This document shows positions 34,707 through 44,017 of a DNA stretch of 64,000 nucleotides, one piece after another. Source of the stretch: Chthoniobacterales bacterium. GTDB lineage: Bacteria; Verrucomicrobiota; Verrucomicrobiia; Chthoniobacterales; UBA10450. A program made the translations under genes and the position numbers. The stretch covers positions 1 through 64,000 of the forward strand of contig JACDGS010000022.1 of assembly GCA_013821455.1 (NCBI GenBank), given 5' to 3'. How positions within the stretch are numbered: position 1 is the first letter of the stretch; every line of letters starts with the position of its first letter. Below the pieces are notes generated by a model, which was not told where the DNA came from, ran no database searches, and saw nothing but the letters and a program-made list of their open reading frames with translations.

Positions 34707-35413
34707 AGTCGGACAATGCCGTCCTGCCACTTCTGACCGATTTCCTGCAGATACGGATCGTTCTGCTGGAGACGAGTCCGCATTTTTACCTGCAAGGAAT
34801 CGGTCTTGTAACAGAGAATGTCGATCGGCGGCCCGACCGCGACGTTGCTCTTCATTGTCGCGTCGATCGAGATCACGCCGAACTTCACCGCATCGGTCAG
34901 GCTGCTTTCGTAACTGAAGCCGCGATCCAGAATCGGCTTCCCATATTTCGTTTCGCCGATCTGAAGGAACGGGCTATCCGGGCTCGCGTGAATGCTGTTG
35001 CCCTGCGGATAAATTAGATGCACTTCCGGCGCGAGGCCGGCGATCTGCCCGCCGACGATCAGGTGCGTATTGAAACTAAAACCGTCTGCCTCGAGCGCGA
35101 CGCGATCGCGTTGCTCGACCTCACGTACTTTCGAGCCGACGTAGCGGACCGTCTCATACATCGTCTCGCGATTGAGCAGATGCTTCCGCGCGGGATGGCT
35201 TTCGTTGAGATGGAGATCGTCGTCGATCAACGCGAGCGTGGCCTGCGAGAGCGAGAGATTGCCCGAGCTCATGATGCAGATCACGCGCTCGCCCGGCTTT
35301 TCGAAGACGCGCATTTTGGAGCGAACGCCGACGTTGTCCATTCCCGCGCTCGTGCGCGAATCGGAAAGAAACACGGCGCCTTTGCTGCAAAGCATCCCGA
35401 GGCAATAAGTCAT
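34643..35413 (-). CDS. Anbu-type proteasome homologue
   Basis: The protein starts MTYCLGMLCSKGAVFLSDSRTSAGMDNV, the hallmark of the ancestral-beta-subunit (Anbu) family of Ntn hydrolases related to HslV and the 20S proteasome. After removal of Met the N-terminal Thr2 would be the nucleophile. VICIMSSGNLSLSQATLAL and VGGQIAGLAPEVHLIYPQGN are further family stretches. The length, 256 residues, is usual. ATG 35413 overlaps the stop of the upstream membrane gene (ATGA). Anbu operons often also hold a transglutaminase and an alpha-E/ATP-grasp pair; these are not seen here. The stop TAA is inside an octamer. Confidence 0.85.
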   Translation of the reverse strand: MTYCLGMLCSKGAVFLSDSRTSAGMDNVGVRSKMRVFEKPGERVICIMSSGNLSLSQATLALIDDDLHLNESHPARKHLLNRETMYETVRYVGSKVREVEQRDRVALEADGFSFNTHLIVGGQIAGLAPEVHLIYPQGNSIHASPDSPFLQIGETKYGKPILDRGFSYESSLTDAVKFGVISIDATMKSNVAVGPPIDILCYKTDSLQVKMRTRLQQNDPYLQEIGQKWQDGIVRLVRQMPSADFTKTSLGFATAA

Positions 35414-35838
35414 GGTGGCCCAATTTTGCTGCTGACGACGCGGCCTTCCACCTGCCGGATGCGCGTGTGGTGCGTGAGCGGATAAACCTTGCCGTCGTGC
35501 CCGCGAAAAAATGCGCTCAGCATCCAACTCACGATGCTGATAAGAATCGCGCCCCAAAATGCGCTGCCGAAATGGTCCACGTGAAACCCGTGTACGAAAT
35601 CATTCACGAGCAGCAGCATGAGACCGTTCACAACGAAAATAAAAAGTCCCAGCGTTAGAATAATTAGCGGCGCCATGAGCAGAAGAAGGATCGGCCGGAG
35701 GAAGGCGTTGAAGATGCCGAGCAGCAGGGAAGCACAGGTGAGCGCGCCCACGCTGTCATAACGAATGCCCTGGATGACGAACGCCGCGACCATGACGGCG
35801 ACGGTGGTAATCGCCCAGCGAAAAACAAAATGCCTCAT
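35410..35838 (-). CDS. Phage-holin-4-like small membrane protein
   Basis: The protein of 142 residues from ATG 35838 (MRHFVFRWAITTVAVMVAAFVIQGI) has four predicted membrane segments and the family pattern LLGIFNAFLRPILLLLMAPLIILTLGLFIFVVNGLML, typical of the YvlD/phage holin 4 superfamily of chromosomal membrane proteins. It is not evidence of a prophage. A basic C-terminal tail follows. It is translationally coupled to the Anbu gene by an ATGA overlap. Confidence 0.82.
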   Translation of the reverse strand: MRHFVFRWAITTVAVMVAAFVIQGIRYDSVGALTCASLLLGIFNAFLRPILLLLMAPLIILTLGLFIFVVNGLMLLLVNDFVHGFHVDHFGSAFWGAILISIVSWMLSAFFRGHDGKVYPLTHHTRIRQVEGRVVSSKIGPP

Positions 35839-35937
35839 CGTTAGGTATGATCGGACGCAGGAGCGGTTTTCATGCCGTTTCCACTTGCGCGGCCGTGCTC
35901 TGCGAGTAAAGGCTTGGCCGACCAAAAGCAAAAGTAA

Positions 35938-36294
35938 ATGCCGAAAAGTTCAAAAAAATCGAAGGACGCGGGCCTCAGCGAGAGCATCGCGCAAGAACCA
36001 AAAAACGGAGACACCCCGAAAGTTTCTGAAAATGCCGTGGCCGCCAAACGCGCGAAAGCGCCCGTGAGCACTACGCGGAAAAGACTCGCTAAAGCGCCCG
36101 GCAAAGACCTCACCGGCGACAAGCCGCGTAAAGTCGCCGCCCGGAAAAAAGCGGCGCCATCCGCCAGGGCCGTCTCGGACAACGACATCCGTTTGCGCGC
36201 TTATTTCATCGCGGAAAAACGCGCTGGTGATACCGCGAGCGATTGGCTGGAAGCTCGCCGGCAACTGCTCGCGGAGTCGGCCGCGCGCGCCTAA
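35938..36294 (+). CDS. Small basic protein with C-terminal DUF2934 motif
   Basis: The protein has 118 residues. The first 75 are lysine/alanine-rich and probably disordered. The end, NDIRLRAYFIAEKRAGDTASDWLEARRQLLAE, fits the DUF2934 pattern. The family function is unknown to me. The stop TAA is supplied by an octamer copy at 36289. The next ORF starts three bases later on the same strand. Confidence 0.68.
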   Translation: MPKSSKKSKDAGLSESIAQEPKNGDTPKVSENAVAAKRAKAPVSTTRKRLAKAPGKDLTGDKPRKVAARKKAAPSARAVSDNDIRLRAYFIAEKRAGDTASDWLEARRQLLAESAARA

Positions 36295-36297
36295 CGA

Positions 36298-36531
36298 GTG
36301 AGCTCGCCCGCAGACGAATTGGCCTTGGCGTTGCGCCGGCGGCGCGTTCTCATCGTCGATGAAAACAGCCGTCGCGATTCAGAGCAGCATCTGGCAAAAC
36401 TTAAAGCGGTTTCCGAAGAAATAGAGCGGTTAGGAAAGCAGCTACCGCAGCCGATCGATCCGCAACTCGCGCATTTCCTGACGCGTTGCAGCTACGACAA
36501 AGCTCTCGAGTTCCTCGAAGGAGCTGTTTGA
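36298..36531 (+). CDS. Small hypothetical protein
   Basis: The protein has 77 residues from GTG 36298, directly behind the DUF2934 gene. It is charged, mostly helical (RDSEQHLAKLKAVSEEIERLGKQ), with no signal or membrane segment. I do not recognise it. The tight spacing to the upstream gene and a sensible composition support it. It converges on rpsD. Confidence 0.5.
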   Translation: MSSPADELALALRRRRVLIVDENSRRDSEQHLAKLKAVSEEIERLGKQLPQPIDPQLAHFLTRCSYDKALEFLEGAV

Positions 36532-36552
36532 GGCAACGGCGCGGAAAGTTGC

Positions 36553-37164
36553 CTAACGAGAATAAAGCTCGACGATCAATTGCTCGTTGACCATCGGCTG
36601 CATCTCTTCGCGCGACGGGATGTGTGCCACTTTCCCGGTGAGGGCATCGCGATCGACCGTTAGCCAATCAGGAACAGGTGCGATCTGCGTCAATTCCATA
36701 TTGCGCAAGGCAAGCTGCCGCGACTTCGGCTTGTCCTTCACCGTGATCTCATCGCCTGCCTTCACGTTGAAGGAAGAGATGTTCACGTTGCGACCGTTCA
36801 CCTGCACGTGACCGTGCGAAACAAGCTGCCGCGCTCCGCTGCGCGTATTCGCGAGACCGAGGCGGAAGACAACGTTATCGAGTCGAGTTTCCAGGAGTTG
36901 CAAAAGAGTTTCGCCCGTCACACCGCGCTTTTGCAGAGCGGTTTCAAAAATGCGACGGAACTGCTTTTCCATCAGACCGTATTGGAAACGCAGCTTCTGC
37001 TTTTCGCCGAGCGCGATCGCGTAATCGGACTGCTTCCGGCGCGAGCCTTTCGGCCCATGCATCCCCGGCGGATAGTTTTTGCGTTCGAGCGACTTGGAGG
37101 GTCCGAAAAGTGGCACGCCATAACGACGCGCGATTTTAGTTTTGGGTCCGGTGTATCTGGCCAT
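36553..37164 (-). CDS. rpsD: 30S ribosomal protein S4
   Basis: A primary 16S rRNA-binding protein of 203 residues. MARYTGPKTKIARRYGVPLFGPSK at the start and the S4 RNA-binding domain (RLDNVVFRLGLANTRSGARQLVSHGHVQVNGR) are diagnostic. No zinc-binding cysteines are present in the N-terminus. It is the last gene of the ribosomal cluster; rpoA and rplQ, which usually follow, are missing. The stop TAG is made by an octamer (CGT TAG GC). Confidence 0.97.
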   Translation of the reverse strand: MARYTGPKTKIARRYGVPLFGPSKSLERKNYPPGMHGPKGSRRKQSDYAIALGEKQKLRFQYGLMEKQFRRIFETALQKRGVTGETLLQLLETRLDNVVFRLGLANTRSGARQLVSHGHVQVNGRNVNISSFNVKAGDEITVKDKPKSRQLALRNMELTQIAPVPDWLTVDRDALTGKVAHIPSREEMQPMVNEQLIVELYSR

Positions 37165-37204
37165 CTGAAAAAGTTAAGAGCTAGAAATTGATTGTTAGGC
37201 CGAC

Positions 37205-37837
37205 TCAAACACGACGCTGTTTCGGCGGCCGGCAACCGTTGTGCGGCACGGGGGTGACGTCGCGGATAATTGTTAAATCGAGACCGATGGCTTGCAGCGC
37301 GCGAACGGCTGACTCGCGGCCGGCTCCCGGTCCCCTAACGAGAACTTCCACCTCCTTCAGACCATGTCCCATCGCCTGGCGGGAAGCATCCTGTGCCACC
37401 ATTTGTGCGGCGTAAGCAGTGCTTTTGCGGGAGCCTTTGAATCCTACTTTGCCGGCGCTCGACCAACCAATGACGTTACCGCTCAGGTCGGTGATGGTAA
37501 CGATCGTGTTATTGAAGGTCGAGAGAACGTGCGCGAAACCAGAGTAGATGTTCTTACTCCCTTTCGCTTTAACGATCTTCGGTTTCTCGACGTCGTTAGG
37601 ATCGAGCGAAAGGTTTTCCTTCGGCGCTTCCGCGACCGGCGCTTCCGCCTTCTTCGGTTTTTTAGCCGCCTTAGGCTTAGCTTCCTTCTTCGCTGGGGCT
37701 GTAACAGGCGCGGGCTGCTCGGCTACCGGCGCGGCAGCGAGTTCGTTTTCAGGAGCAGTCGGCACCGCTGGTGCAGTGTTCGTCTCTTCAGCCGCCGGTG
37801 TCTCCGCTGCAGGTTGGTTCTCAGAATCTTCAGCCAT
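37205..37837 (-). CDS. rpsK: 30S ribosomal protein S11 with long N-terminal extension
   Basis: The conserved S11 body begins at about residue 90 ([53 protein letters not shown]) and ends normally ([16 protein letters not shown]). The first ~85 residues are an A/P/E/K-rich extension ([22 protein letters not shown]..., [19 protein letters not shown]) not found in most bacteria. The ATG at 37837 has no better internal replacement before the body. The total is 210 residues, compared with about 128. Confidence 0.93.
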   Translation of the reverse strand: MAEDSENQPAAETPAAEETNTAPAVPTAPENELAAAPVAEQPAPVTAPAKKEAKPKAAKKPKKAEAPVAEAPKENLSLDPNDVEKPKIVKAKGSKNIYSGFAHVLSTFNNTIVTITDLSGNVIGWSSAGKVGFKGSRKSTAYAAQMVAQDASRQAMGHGLKEVEVLVRGPGAGRESAVRALQAIGLDLTIIRDVTPVPHNGCRPPKQRRV

Positions 37838-37853
37838 GTCTTATACTCGTTAG

Positions 37854-38249
37854 TTAAACTTTCCCTGCCTTCGCATCCTTGTTACGGATAACACCAACCG
37901 TCTTCCGCGGCCCTTTGCGTGTCCGCGCATTCGTTGAGGTTCGCTGACCGCGCACCGGCAAACCGCGGCGATGACGAATCCCGCGATAACAGTTGATCGC
38001 TTGTAAGCGCTTCAGGTTGCTCTGCAACTCGCGACGAAGATCGCCTTCGATGGGCAACTTATTGTTCGTGATCGTCTGAATGATCTCGTTGATCTGTTGC
38101 GGGCTCAGATCCTTTGCACGCGTGTTGGGATCGATGTTCGTTTGTTCGAGGACACGCTTCGCGGTGCTCGGGCCAACGCCGTAGATGTAAGTCAGGGACG
38201 CTTCAATGCGTTTATCGGCGGGAATCTCTACTCCAAGTAATCGAGGCAT
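37854..38249 (-). CDS. rpsM: 30S ribosomal protein S13
   Basis: The protein has 131 residues: [34 protein letters not shown] at the start (helix-two-turn-helix domain), and [19 protein letters not shown] at the end, contacting 16S rRNA and the P-site tRNA. It lies between rpmJ and rpsK in the standard order. Confidence 0.97.
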   Translation of the reverse strand: MPRLLGVEIPADKRIEASLTYIYGVGPSTAKRVLEQTNIDPNTRAKDLSPQQINEIIQTITNNKLPIEGDLRRELQSNLKRLQAINCYRGIRHRRGLPVRGQRTSTNARTRKGPRKTVGVIRNKDAKAGKV

Positions 38250-38279
38250 ATATTATTTCAGCGTTTCAGCTTTTTGCTC

Positions 38280-38396
38280 CTACCCCTGCCGCTGCTTATG
38301 GCGCGGATTTTTGCTGCAGATCACGCGCACAACGTTCTTGCGCTTCACGATCTTGCACGCTTCACAAAGTCTTTTTACTGATGGTCGCACTTTCAT
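38280..38396 (-). CDS. rpmJ: 50S ribosomal protein L36 (too short for the ORF track)
   Basis: I translated it directly: [21 protein letters not shown] followed by [17 protein letters not shown], 38 residues. This is the zinc-binding L36 form with C11, C14, C27 and H33. It stands between infA and rpsM, as in most bacteria, and is absent from the supplied ORF list because of its length. Confidence 0.95.
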   Translation of the reverse strand: MKVRPSVKRLCEACKIVKRKNVVRVICSKNPRHKQRQG

Positions 38397-38433
38397 AAAT
38401 CACGAGACGAAAAACGCGGAGCTTATCTCCGCG

Positions 38434-38652
38434 CTACCGATGGCGGAATGTAATCCGCCCTTTCGACAAATCGTAGGGCGAAACTTCTAGCATAACTTTG
38501 TCCCCTGGCAAGATGCGAATGAAGTGCATCCGCATCTTTCCCGAGGTGTGCGCGAGGACGCTGTGTCCGTTAGGCAGTTCCACCCGAAACATGGTGTTGG
38601 GCAGCAGCTCGACCACCGTTCCCTCTACCTCAATTGCGTCTTTGCGCGCCAT
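38434..38652 (-). CDS. infA: Translation initiation factor IF-1
   Basis: An OB-fold protein of 72 residues: [49 protein letters not shown]. It closes the A site during initiation. It overlaps the end of map by 28 bases. The octamer at 38568 codes for LPNGHS, a native IF-1 turn, so here the motif coincides with a conserved protein sequence. Confidence 0.97.
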   Translation of the reverse strand: MARKDAIEVEGTVVELLPNTMFRVELPNGHSVLAHTSGKMRMHFIRILPGDKVMLEVSPYDLSKGRITFRHR

Positions 38653-39401
38653 GTCAGGATCTCGGGTTCCTCTTTCGTTATCAAAACCGTGTGTTCAAAA
38701 TGGGCTGAGGGCAAGCCGTCCGCCGTGCAAACTGTCCAGCCATCTTCCAATAAACGGACCGCGGAACCGCCGAGATTAATCATCGGCTCGATCGCCAGAG
38801 TCATGCCGGCTTTCAAACGCGGACCGCTGCCGCGTTTGCCATAGTTAGGCACTTGTGGCTCTTCATGCAGTTTCCGGCCAACGCCGTGACCGACAAACTC
38901 GCGCACGACGGAAAACTGGTGCCGCCTTGCTTCGTCTTCGATCGTTGCGCATAGGTCGCCCAGCCGTTCGCCAGCGTGTGCATATTCAATCGCGCTCTGC
39001 AGCGCGCTCTGCGTGACCGCGAGCAACTTTTCCACACGCTCGTCGATCATTCCCACCGGAATAGTGGCCGCAGTATCGCCGACCCAACCATCCTGAATGA
39101 CACCTATATCCAGTTTCACGATATCGCCGTATTGAATGCGGCGTTGACTCCCGATGCCGTGAACAATCTCGTCATTTAGCGAGATGCAGATGTTCCCAGG
39201 AAAAACGCGATGCCCGAGCCGATAACCCAGAAAAGCACTACGAACTCCAGCCTCTTCCATCAGATCAGCCGCGGCTTGATCGATCTCCTTCGTCGAAATG
39301 CCAGGGCGAATCATCTCGCTCACGCGCTCGAGCACGTCGCTCGCGGTCCGGCAGGCGAGCCGCATTTTGTCGATCTCCCGCGCCGACTTGATCGGGATCA
39401 T
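38625..39401 (-). CDS. map: Methionine aminopeptidase, type I
   Basis: Removes N-terminal methionine. Metal ligands appear in [19 protein letters not shown] (two Asp), [19 protein letters not shown] (His) and LAIEPMI (Glu). The length, 258 residues, is normal, with no N-terminal SH3/zinc extension. It overlaps adk (ATGA) upstream and infA downstream. No octamer is inside it. Confidence 0.95.
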   Translation of the reverse strand: MIPIKSAREIDKMRLACRTASDVLERVSEMIRPGISTKEIDQAAADLMEEAGVRSAFLGYRLGHRVFPGNICISLNDEIVHGIGSQRRIQYGDIVKLDIGVIQDGWVGDTAATIPVGMIDERVEKLLAVTQSALQSAIEYAHAGERLGDLCATIEDEARRHQFSVVREFVGHGVGRKLHEEPQVPNYGKRGSGPRLKAGMTLAIEPMINLGGSAVRLLEDGWTVCTADGLPSAHFEHTVLITKEEPEILTWRAKTQLR

Positions 39402-40054
39402 TTCGAGTGGTTCTCGATCAGCGCGGCGATGTCGGCAAAGACCGCGTCACGATCTCTATTTCCATCGATGCGATGCAGCGCGTCGTTCTTTTCGTAGTAG
39501 GAAAGGAGCGGTTCGGTCTTGTTTTTGAATTCCGTTAGGCGCGTCTGCAGCACCGACGCATCATCGTCGTTGCGGCGAATGAGTGGACCGTCGCAATACG
39601 GACACACTGAACGTGCGGCAAAACCAGCACTCGTTAGGCTGGTCGTGAAACCGCAACGGCGGCATTGCAAACGCCCGGCGATACGATCGTGCACCGTCTC
39701 CTCCGAGACCTCGAGCCAAAGGACGAGATCCAGTGTGGTCTCGCGTTTCGTCAGAATCTCTTCCAAGCGCTGCGCCTGCGTCAGCGTGCGCGGAAAACCG
39801 TCGAAAACGAAACCGTCTTGGCCATGAAGATTAAGCCAGTCTTCGATCAGATGAATGATGATCTCATCCGAAACGAGACCGCCTTGTTTGGAAGTTTCAT
39901 CTGCTTGCAAACCCAGCGGAGTTTCCAGATCGCGCTCGCGCCGCAGGATCATGCCCGGCGAAGTCACCGCGATGGCGAAGTGCCGCGTGATCATTTCCGC
40001 TTGAGTTCCCTTGCCGGAACCGGGAGCGCCAAGAAGAACGATGCGACGTTTCAC
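39398..40054 (-). CDS. adk: Adenylate kinase with zinc-binding lid
   Basis: Interconverts ATP+AMP and 2 ADP. The P-loop GAPGSGKGTQ follows the start at once when GTG 40054 is used (VKRRIVLLGAPGSGKG); this GTG overlaps the secY stop (GTGA). The FDGFPRTLTQA motif is clear. The lid has four cysteines (CRRCGF...CPYCDGP), so it probably binds structural zinc. The length is 218 residues. Two octamers at 39533 and 39632 are inside. Confidence 0.95.
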   Translation of the reverse strand: MKRRIVLLGAPGSGKGTQAEMITRHFAIAVTSPGMILRRERDLETPLGLQADETSKQGGLVSDEIIIHLIEDWLNLHGQDGFVFDGFPRTLTQAQRLEEILTKRETTLDLVLWLEVSEETVHDRIAGRLQCRRCGFTTSLTSAGFAARSVCPYCDGPLIRRNDDDASVLQTRLTEFKNKTEPLLSYYEKNDALHRIDGNRDRDAVFADIAALIENHSK

Positions 40055-41556
40055 CGGGCGCCGTAGAGGAAGATTGCCACACCGCCGATGACGAGCACCG
40101 CGATGCCGACGTAAAGCCACATCAGCGTTCCCTGCTCCGCTGCTTCGCCGCGCGCGCCACCGCGATCAAAGGCGCGACCGCGAATCCGGCCCTTGCGCAG
40201 GAATCCATCGTAGTGACGCTGGATCAGATGGGTTTCCACCTGCCGCATCGTGTCGAGCATTACGCCCACGATAATGAGAAGGCTGGTGCCGCCGAAAAAT
40301 TGCGCGGTGATCACGGGCACGTGCATAACCTGACTAAGAAGACTCGGCAGGATTGCAATCGCCGTAAGGAAGATCGCCCCCGCAAACGTGAGGCGAGTCA
40401 TGGTGAAATCAAGGAAGTCCGCGGTCGGTTTGCCAGGACGTACGCCCGGAATGTAGCCGCCGTATTTCTTCAGATCGTCGGCGATCTGCGCAGGCTGGAA
40501 CTGCGTTGCAACCCAGAAATAACTGAAGAAGAAAATCAGCGCCGCGAGAATCGTGTAATGTTCCCAGCCGGTTGAAAGATGATCGGCAATGACCTTGGCC
40601 ATCCGGCTATCTTTGAAAGCGAGGCCAACAATCGTAGTCGGGAAAAGTAAGAGCGCCCACGCGAAAATGATCGGCATCACCCCCGCGTAGTTAACTTTCA
40701 ACGGCATATACTGCGTCTGGCCCCCGTACATTTTTCGGCCGACAACACGCTTCGCGTACTGCACCGTGATCTTTCGCACGCCTTGAGTCACCGCGATGAC
40801 CGCCGCAATTACGATGAAAAGAAACGCTACCATCAGGACGAGAATTGCCGGACTGACCTGGCTTGTCCCCGTCTCAGCCGACGGAACAAACGTTTTCCAC
40901 GCTTGCGCCAAAGCCGCGGGCAAGCGCGCAATGATGCCGATCGTGATAATCAGCGAGATACCGTTGCCAATCCCGCGGTCCGTAATCTGATCGCCTAACC
41001 ACATCAGGAAAAGCGTTCCCGACGTCAAAGTCAGGACCGTGATCACGCGAAAAGACCAACCGAGATTGTCCACCAACGGTATGCCCAGCTTAGCGGTCGT
41101 CTCCGTGATGCCCGGCAACATCGTGTGATACGACTCTGGATGCTGAAAGGACACCGCGAGCAGATAGCCTTGAAAAATGCAGAGCACGACCGTCGCATAA
41201 CGCGTGTACTGCATGATCTTTTGCCGCCCGCCATCTTCCCGGGAGAGACGGCTGAGCGACGGAATGACTGCTGTGAGCAACTGCAGCATGATCGACGCAC
41301 TGATGAAAGGCATGATGCCTAACGAGAAGATGGCGCAGTTCTCGAGCGCGCCGCCGCTGAAAAGATTAAAGAGCGCTGCGACGCCGCCGCCGGCGCTCTG
41401 CGAGGAAGTGCGAAACCAATCTTGCAGCACTGCCGGATTGACGCCCGGAGTCGTGATGGCAGCGCCCATGCGCACCACGACGATGACCGCCAGGGTAAAC
41501 AAAATTCTCCGACGCAGCTCGGGAATTTTAACCGTGTTTAGAAAAGCCGAGACCAT
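40051..41556 (-). CDS. secY: Protein translocase subunit SecY
   Basis: The channel of the Sec translocon in the inner membrane, 501 residues with ten membrane helices. TM1-2 have FSGGALENCAIFSLGIMPFISASIMLQLL, the plug region follows, and the C-terminal signature is LIIVGVMLDTMRQVETHLIQRHYDGFL. It has a C-terminal extension of about 45 residues with one more hydrophobic helix (LMWLYVGIAVLVIGGVAIFLY), unusual for SecY; a fused SecE-like or extra anchor helix is possible. Confidence 0.95.
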   Translation of the reverse strand: MVSAFLNTVKIPELRRRILFTLAVIVVVRMGAAITTPGVNPAVLQDWFRTSSQSAGGGVAALFNLFSGGALENCAIFSLGIMPFISASIMLQLLTAVIPSLSRLSREDGGRQKIMQYTRYATVVLCIFQGYLLAVSFQHPESYHTMLPGITETTAKLGIPLVDNLGWSFRVITVLTLTSGTLFLMWLGDQITDRGIGNGISLIITIGIIARLPAALAQAWKTFVPSAETGTSQVSPAILVLMVAFLFIVIAAVIAVTQGVRKITVQYAKRVVGRKMYGGQTQYMPLKVNYAGVMPIIFAWALLLFPTTIVGLAFKDSRMAKVIADHLSTGWEHYTILAALIFFFSYFWVATQFQPAQIADDLKKYGGYIPGVRPGKPTADFLDFTMTRLTFAGAIFLTAIAILPSLLSQVMHVPVITAQFFGGTSLLIIVGVMLDTMRQVETHLIQRHYDGFLRKGRIRGRAFDRGGARGEAAEQGTLMWLYVGIAVLVIGGVAIFLYGAR

Positions 41557-41584
41557 GCCCTAAACTCGCTCTTTGCCCACCAGA

Positions 41585-42136
41585 TTACTTCGCAGACTTC
41601 TTTTTGGCTGCGGTTTTTTTGGCCTTCGGTTTGGTCGCCGGCGCTTCCGACTGCGGCGCGGGATGTCGCGGTCCATTCGCGGCGCGCGGCTCTTTCAAGT
41701 TCACAGTGCCGCCCGCTTTCTCGATCTTCGCCCGCGCGGACTCGCTCACCTTATCAGCTTCAATCGTTAGGCCATGGGCCAGTTCGCCGCGGCCGAGAAT
41801 TTTCAGACCGACCACCTTACCGCGCACGTGTCTGGACTCGCGGAGCATCTGCTCGTTGATCAACGTACCGGCCTCAAACTGACTGAGGTCGTCGAGATTG
41901 ATGATGGCGTAATGCTTCTTGAAAGCGGCGTTGTTAAATCCACGTTTGGGCAAGCGGCGAATGAGAGGCATCTGGCCGCCTTCGAAGCCTAACCGAATGC
42001 TGCCGCCGGATCGCGCTTTCTGGCCCTTATGACCCTTGCCGCTCGTCTTACCGTGGCCAGAACTCTCGCCAATGCCAAGACGCTTCGTCCGATGCCGTGC
42101 GCCGGGACGCGGACGAAGATTGTGCAACCGGATCAT
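41585..42136 (-). CDS. rplO: 50S ribosomal protein L15 with basic tail
   Basis: The body is standard ([62 protein letters not shown]). The last ~35 residues are an alanine/lysine tail ([15 protein letters not shown]). The length is 183 residues. Its start overlaps the rpsE stop by 4 bases, so there is no room for rpmD (L30), which usually lies between them. Confidence 0.96.
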   Translation of the reverse strand: MIRLHNLRPRPGARHRTKRLGIGESSGHGKTSGKGHKGQKARSGGSIRLGFEGGQMPLIRRLPKRGFNNAAFKKHYAIINLDDLSQFEAGTLINEQMLRESRHVRGKVVGLKILGRGELAHGLTIEADKVSESARAKIEKAGGTVNLKEPRAANGPRHPAPQSEAPATKPKAKKTAAKKKSAK

Positions 42137-42696
42137 GACTGCTGCGCCCCTCCGTTGTCACCGTTGTTCATCCGTACACCGCGCACTTTAAAAATTTCAT
42201 CACGCCGGCGCAAAGAGCGCAGCGCTTCGATCGTCGCCTTGACCACGTTCGCGTGATTGCTCGAGCCTAACGACTTTGCGAGCACGTCGCGAATACCAAC
42301 CGCCTCCACCACCGCACGCACTCCGCCACCGGCGATAACGCCAGTCCCAGGCGAGGCCGGACGCAGCAGCACTCGGCCGCCGCCGAACTCGCCGATCACT
42401 TCGTGCGGAATAGTGTTGTCGCGCAGCGACATTTTCTCCATCGACTTGCGCGCTGCGTCGGAAGCTTTGCGAATCGCTTCCGCGACTTCGTTCGCCTTGC
42501 CAAAGCCGCAGCCGACTTTGCCATCATGATCGCCCGCGACGATGAGCGCGCTAAAGCTAAAACGGCGTCCGCCTTTCACGACCTTTGCGCATCGATTAAT
42601 GAAGACGACTTTCTCAGTCGTGTCTCCTCTTGCCGGAGGCGTCCGGTCCGTCGTGCGCGAGTCGCTTCGTCTGCCTTGGTTACCTGCGTATGCCAT
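42133..42696 (-). CDS. rpsE: 30S ribosomal protein S5
   Basis: The protein has 187 residues. The double-stranded RNA-binding domain [47 protein letters not shown] and [36 protein letters not shown] are diagnostic. A short polar N-terminal extension ([17 protein letters not shown]) is present. Confidence 0.97.
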   Translation of the reverse strand: MAYAGNQGRRSDSRTTDRTPPARGDTTEKVVFINRCAKVVKGGRRFSFSALIVAGDHDGKVGCGFGKANEVAEAIRKASDAARKSMEKMSLRDNTIPHEVIGEFGGGRVLLRPASPGTGVIAGGGVRAVVEAVGIRDVLAKSLGSSNHANVVKATIEALRSLRRRDEIFKVRGVRMNNGDNGGAQQS

Positions 42697-42702
42697 GAAT
42701 AG

Positions 42703-43062
42703 TTAGAGTTTAAGTCCGCCCTCGCGCGCCGCGTCTGCCAGCGCTTTCACTTTGCCGTGATATAAGAATCCGCCGCGATCAAATACTGCCTTATCGATAT
42801 TCTTTGCCAGCAAACGTTCGGCGATAAGCTTGCCGACCTTTTCAGCCGTAGCCCTGTTCGCCGCGCCCTTGCCGTTTAATTCCTTCTCCGTCGTCGTCGC
42901 AGAAACGAGAGTCTTACCAGCATCATCGTCCACGACCTGAGCATAGACATGCTTGCCCGAAAAATAGACACACAAACGCGGACGCTCCGCCGTCCCGGAA
43001 ACTTTGCGGCGAATACGATTGTGAATACGCCCGCGGATGGCTTTGCGATTGATCGTAGGCAT
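42703..43062 (-). CDS. rplR: 50S ribosomal protein L18
   Basis: Binds 5S rRNA; 119 residues from ATG 43062 ([46 protein letters not shown]). The track start 49 codons upstream lies in rplF and is discarded. The C-terminus [27 protein letters not shown] is typical. Confidence 0.96.
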   Translation of the reverse strand: MPTINRKAIRGRIHNRIRRKVSGTAERPRLCVYFSGKHVYAQVVDDDAGKTLVSATTTEKELNGKGAANRATAEKVGKLIAERLLAKNIDKAVFDRGGFLYHGKVKALADAAREGGLKL

Positions 43063-43063
43063 A

Positions 43064-43603
43064 TTACTGGACGGTCTTTCCTTCCTTGCGTCGCACGAGT
43101 TCGCCGGCATAACGAACACCCTTACCCTTATAAGGCTCGGGCGGGTAGTAACCGCGAATATCTGCTGCGACTTGACCGACAGTCTTCTTATCAGCGCCGG
43201 CAATAGCAATCTTCGTATTCTCCGTCACCGTGATTTTGATGTCCTTTGGAATGGGAAAGAGAATAGGGTGCGAAAATCCAAGACTAAGATTTAGGTTGCT
43301 TCCCTGCACCGCGGCTTTGAAACCAACGCCTTCGATCTCCAGGTTTTTCGTAAACCCTTCGCTCACTCCGATGACCATGTTATTGATCAAAGCCCGCGAA
43401 AGACCGTGTAAAGCTTTGAGGCTGCGCGTCTCGGCATCGCGGACTAACGAGACTTGGTTATCGGCGACGTTCGCCTTCACGCCCTTCGGCAGCGTCCAAT
43501 CCAACTTACCCTTGGGACCTTCGACTGCGACCTTGCCGTTCCCGTCAATGTTTACCGTGACCTTGCTGGGAATGGCGACCGCCTTTTTTCCGATACGTGA
43601 CAT
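43064..43603 (-). CDS. rplF: 50S ribosomal protein L6
   Basis: The protein has 179 residues: [21 protein letters not shown] at the start and the C-terminal signature [26 protein letters not shown]. It sits between rpsH and rplR in the standard spc order. The gene carries no octamer. Confidence 0.97.
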   Translation of the reverse strand: MSRIGKKAVAIPSKVTVNIDGNGKVAVEGPKGKLDWTLPKGVKANVADNQVSLVRDAETRSLKALHGLSRALINNMVIGVSEGFTKNLEIEGVGFKAAVQGSNLNLSLGFSHPILFPIPKDIKITVTENTKIAIAGADKKTVGQVAADIRGYYPPEPYKGKGVRYAGELVRRKEGKTVQ

Positions 43604-43613
43604 AGCTCTTGGG

Positions 43614-44012
43614 TTACCAGACGAAAGCCAGTAACTCTCCTCCTACTTTTTGTTTCTTCGCTTCTCTACCAGACATCACACCGCGCGAAGTAGATAGGAT
43701 CGCCGTGCCCATACCGCCGAGCACGCGCGGAATTTCATCGGCCGCCACATAGCGTCGCAGACCAGGACGGCTAACTCGTTTCAGCCCGGTAATCGCGCTC
43801 GTGCGGTTCGAAATCTTGTTCGTAATTTTAATCCGAGGATGCGCGGCCGTAGTATCAAGCACGAAATCGGTGATATAACCTTCCTCCTTCAAGATACGAA
43901 CGATCTCGCTCTTGACCTTTGAGTAAGGAACGAACATCTCCAGCTTCTGCGCCTGCGTGCTGTTACGCACACGCGCCAGAAGGTCGGCAATAGGATCAGT
44001 GACAGTACTCAT
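43614..44012 (-). CDS. rpsH: 30S ribosomal protein S8
   Basis: The protein has 132 residues: DPIADLLARVRNSTQAQKLEMFVPYSKVKSEIVRIL and the C-terminal STSRGVMSGREAKKQKVGGELLAFVW signature. It begins only 5 bases after rplE, so rpsN (S14), normally between them, is absent here. Confidence 0.97.
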   Translation of the reverse strand: MSTVTDPIADLLARVRNSTQAQKLEMFVPYSKVKSEIVRILKEEGYITDFVLDTTAAHPRIKITNKISNRTSAITGLKRVSRPGLRRYVAADEIPRVLGGMGTAILSTSRGVMSGREAKKQKVGGELLAFVW

Positions 44013-44017
44013 GTTCG

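Noticed and set aside
35410-35838. Prophage remnant because of the holin-like protein
   Set aside because: This family is a common chromosomal membrane protein and no other phage genes are near.
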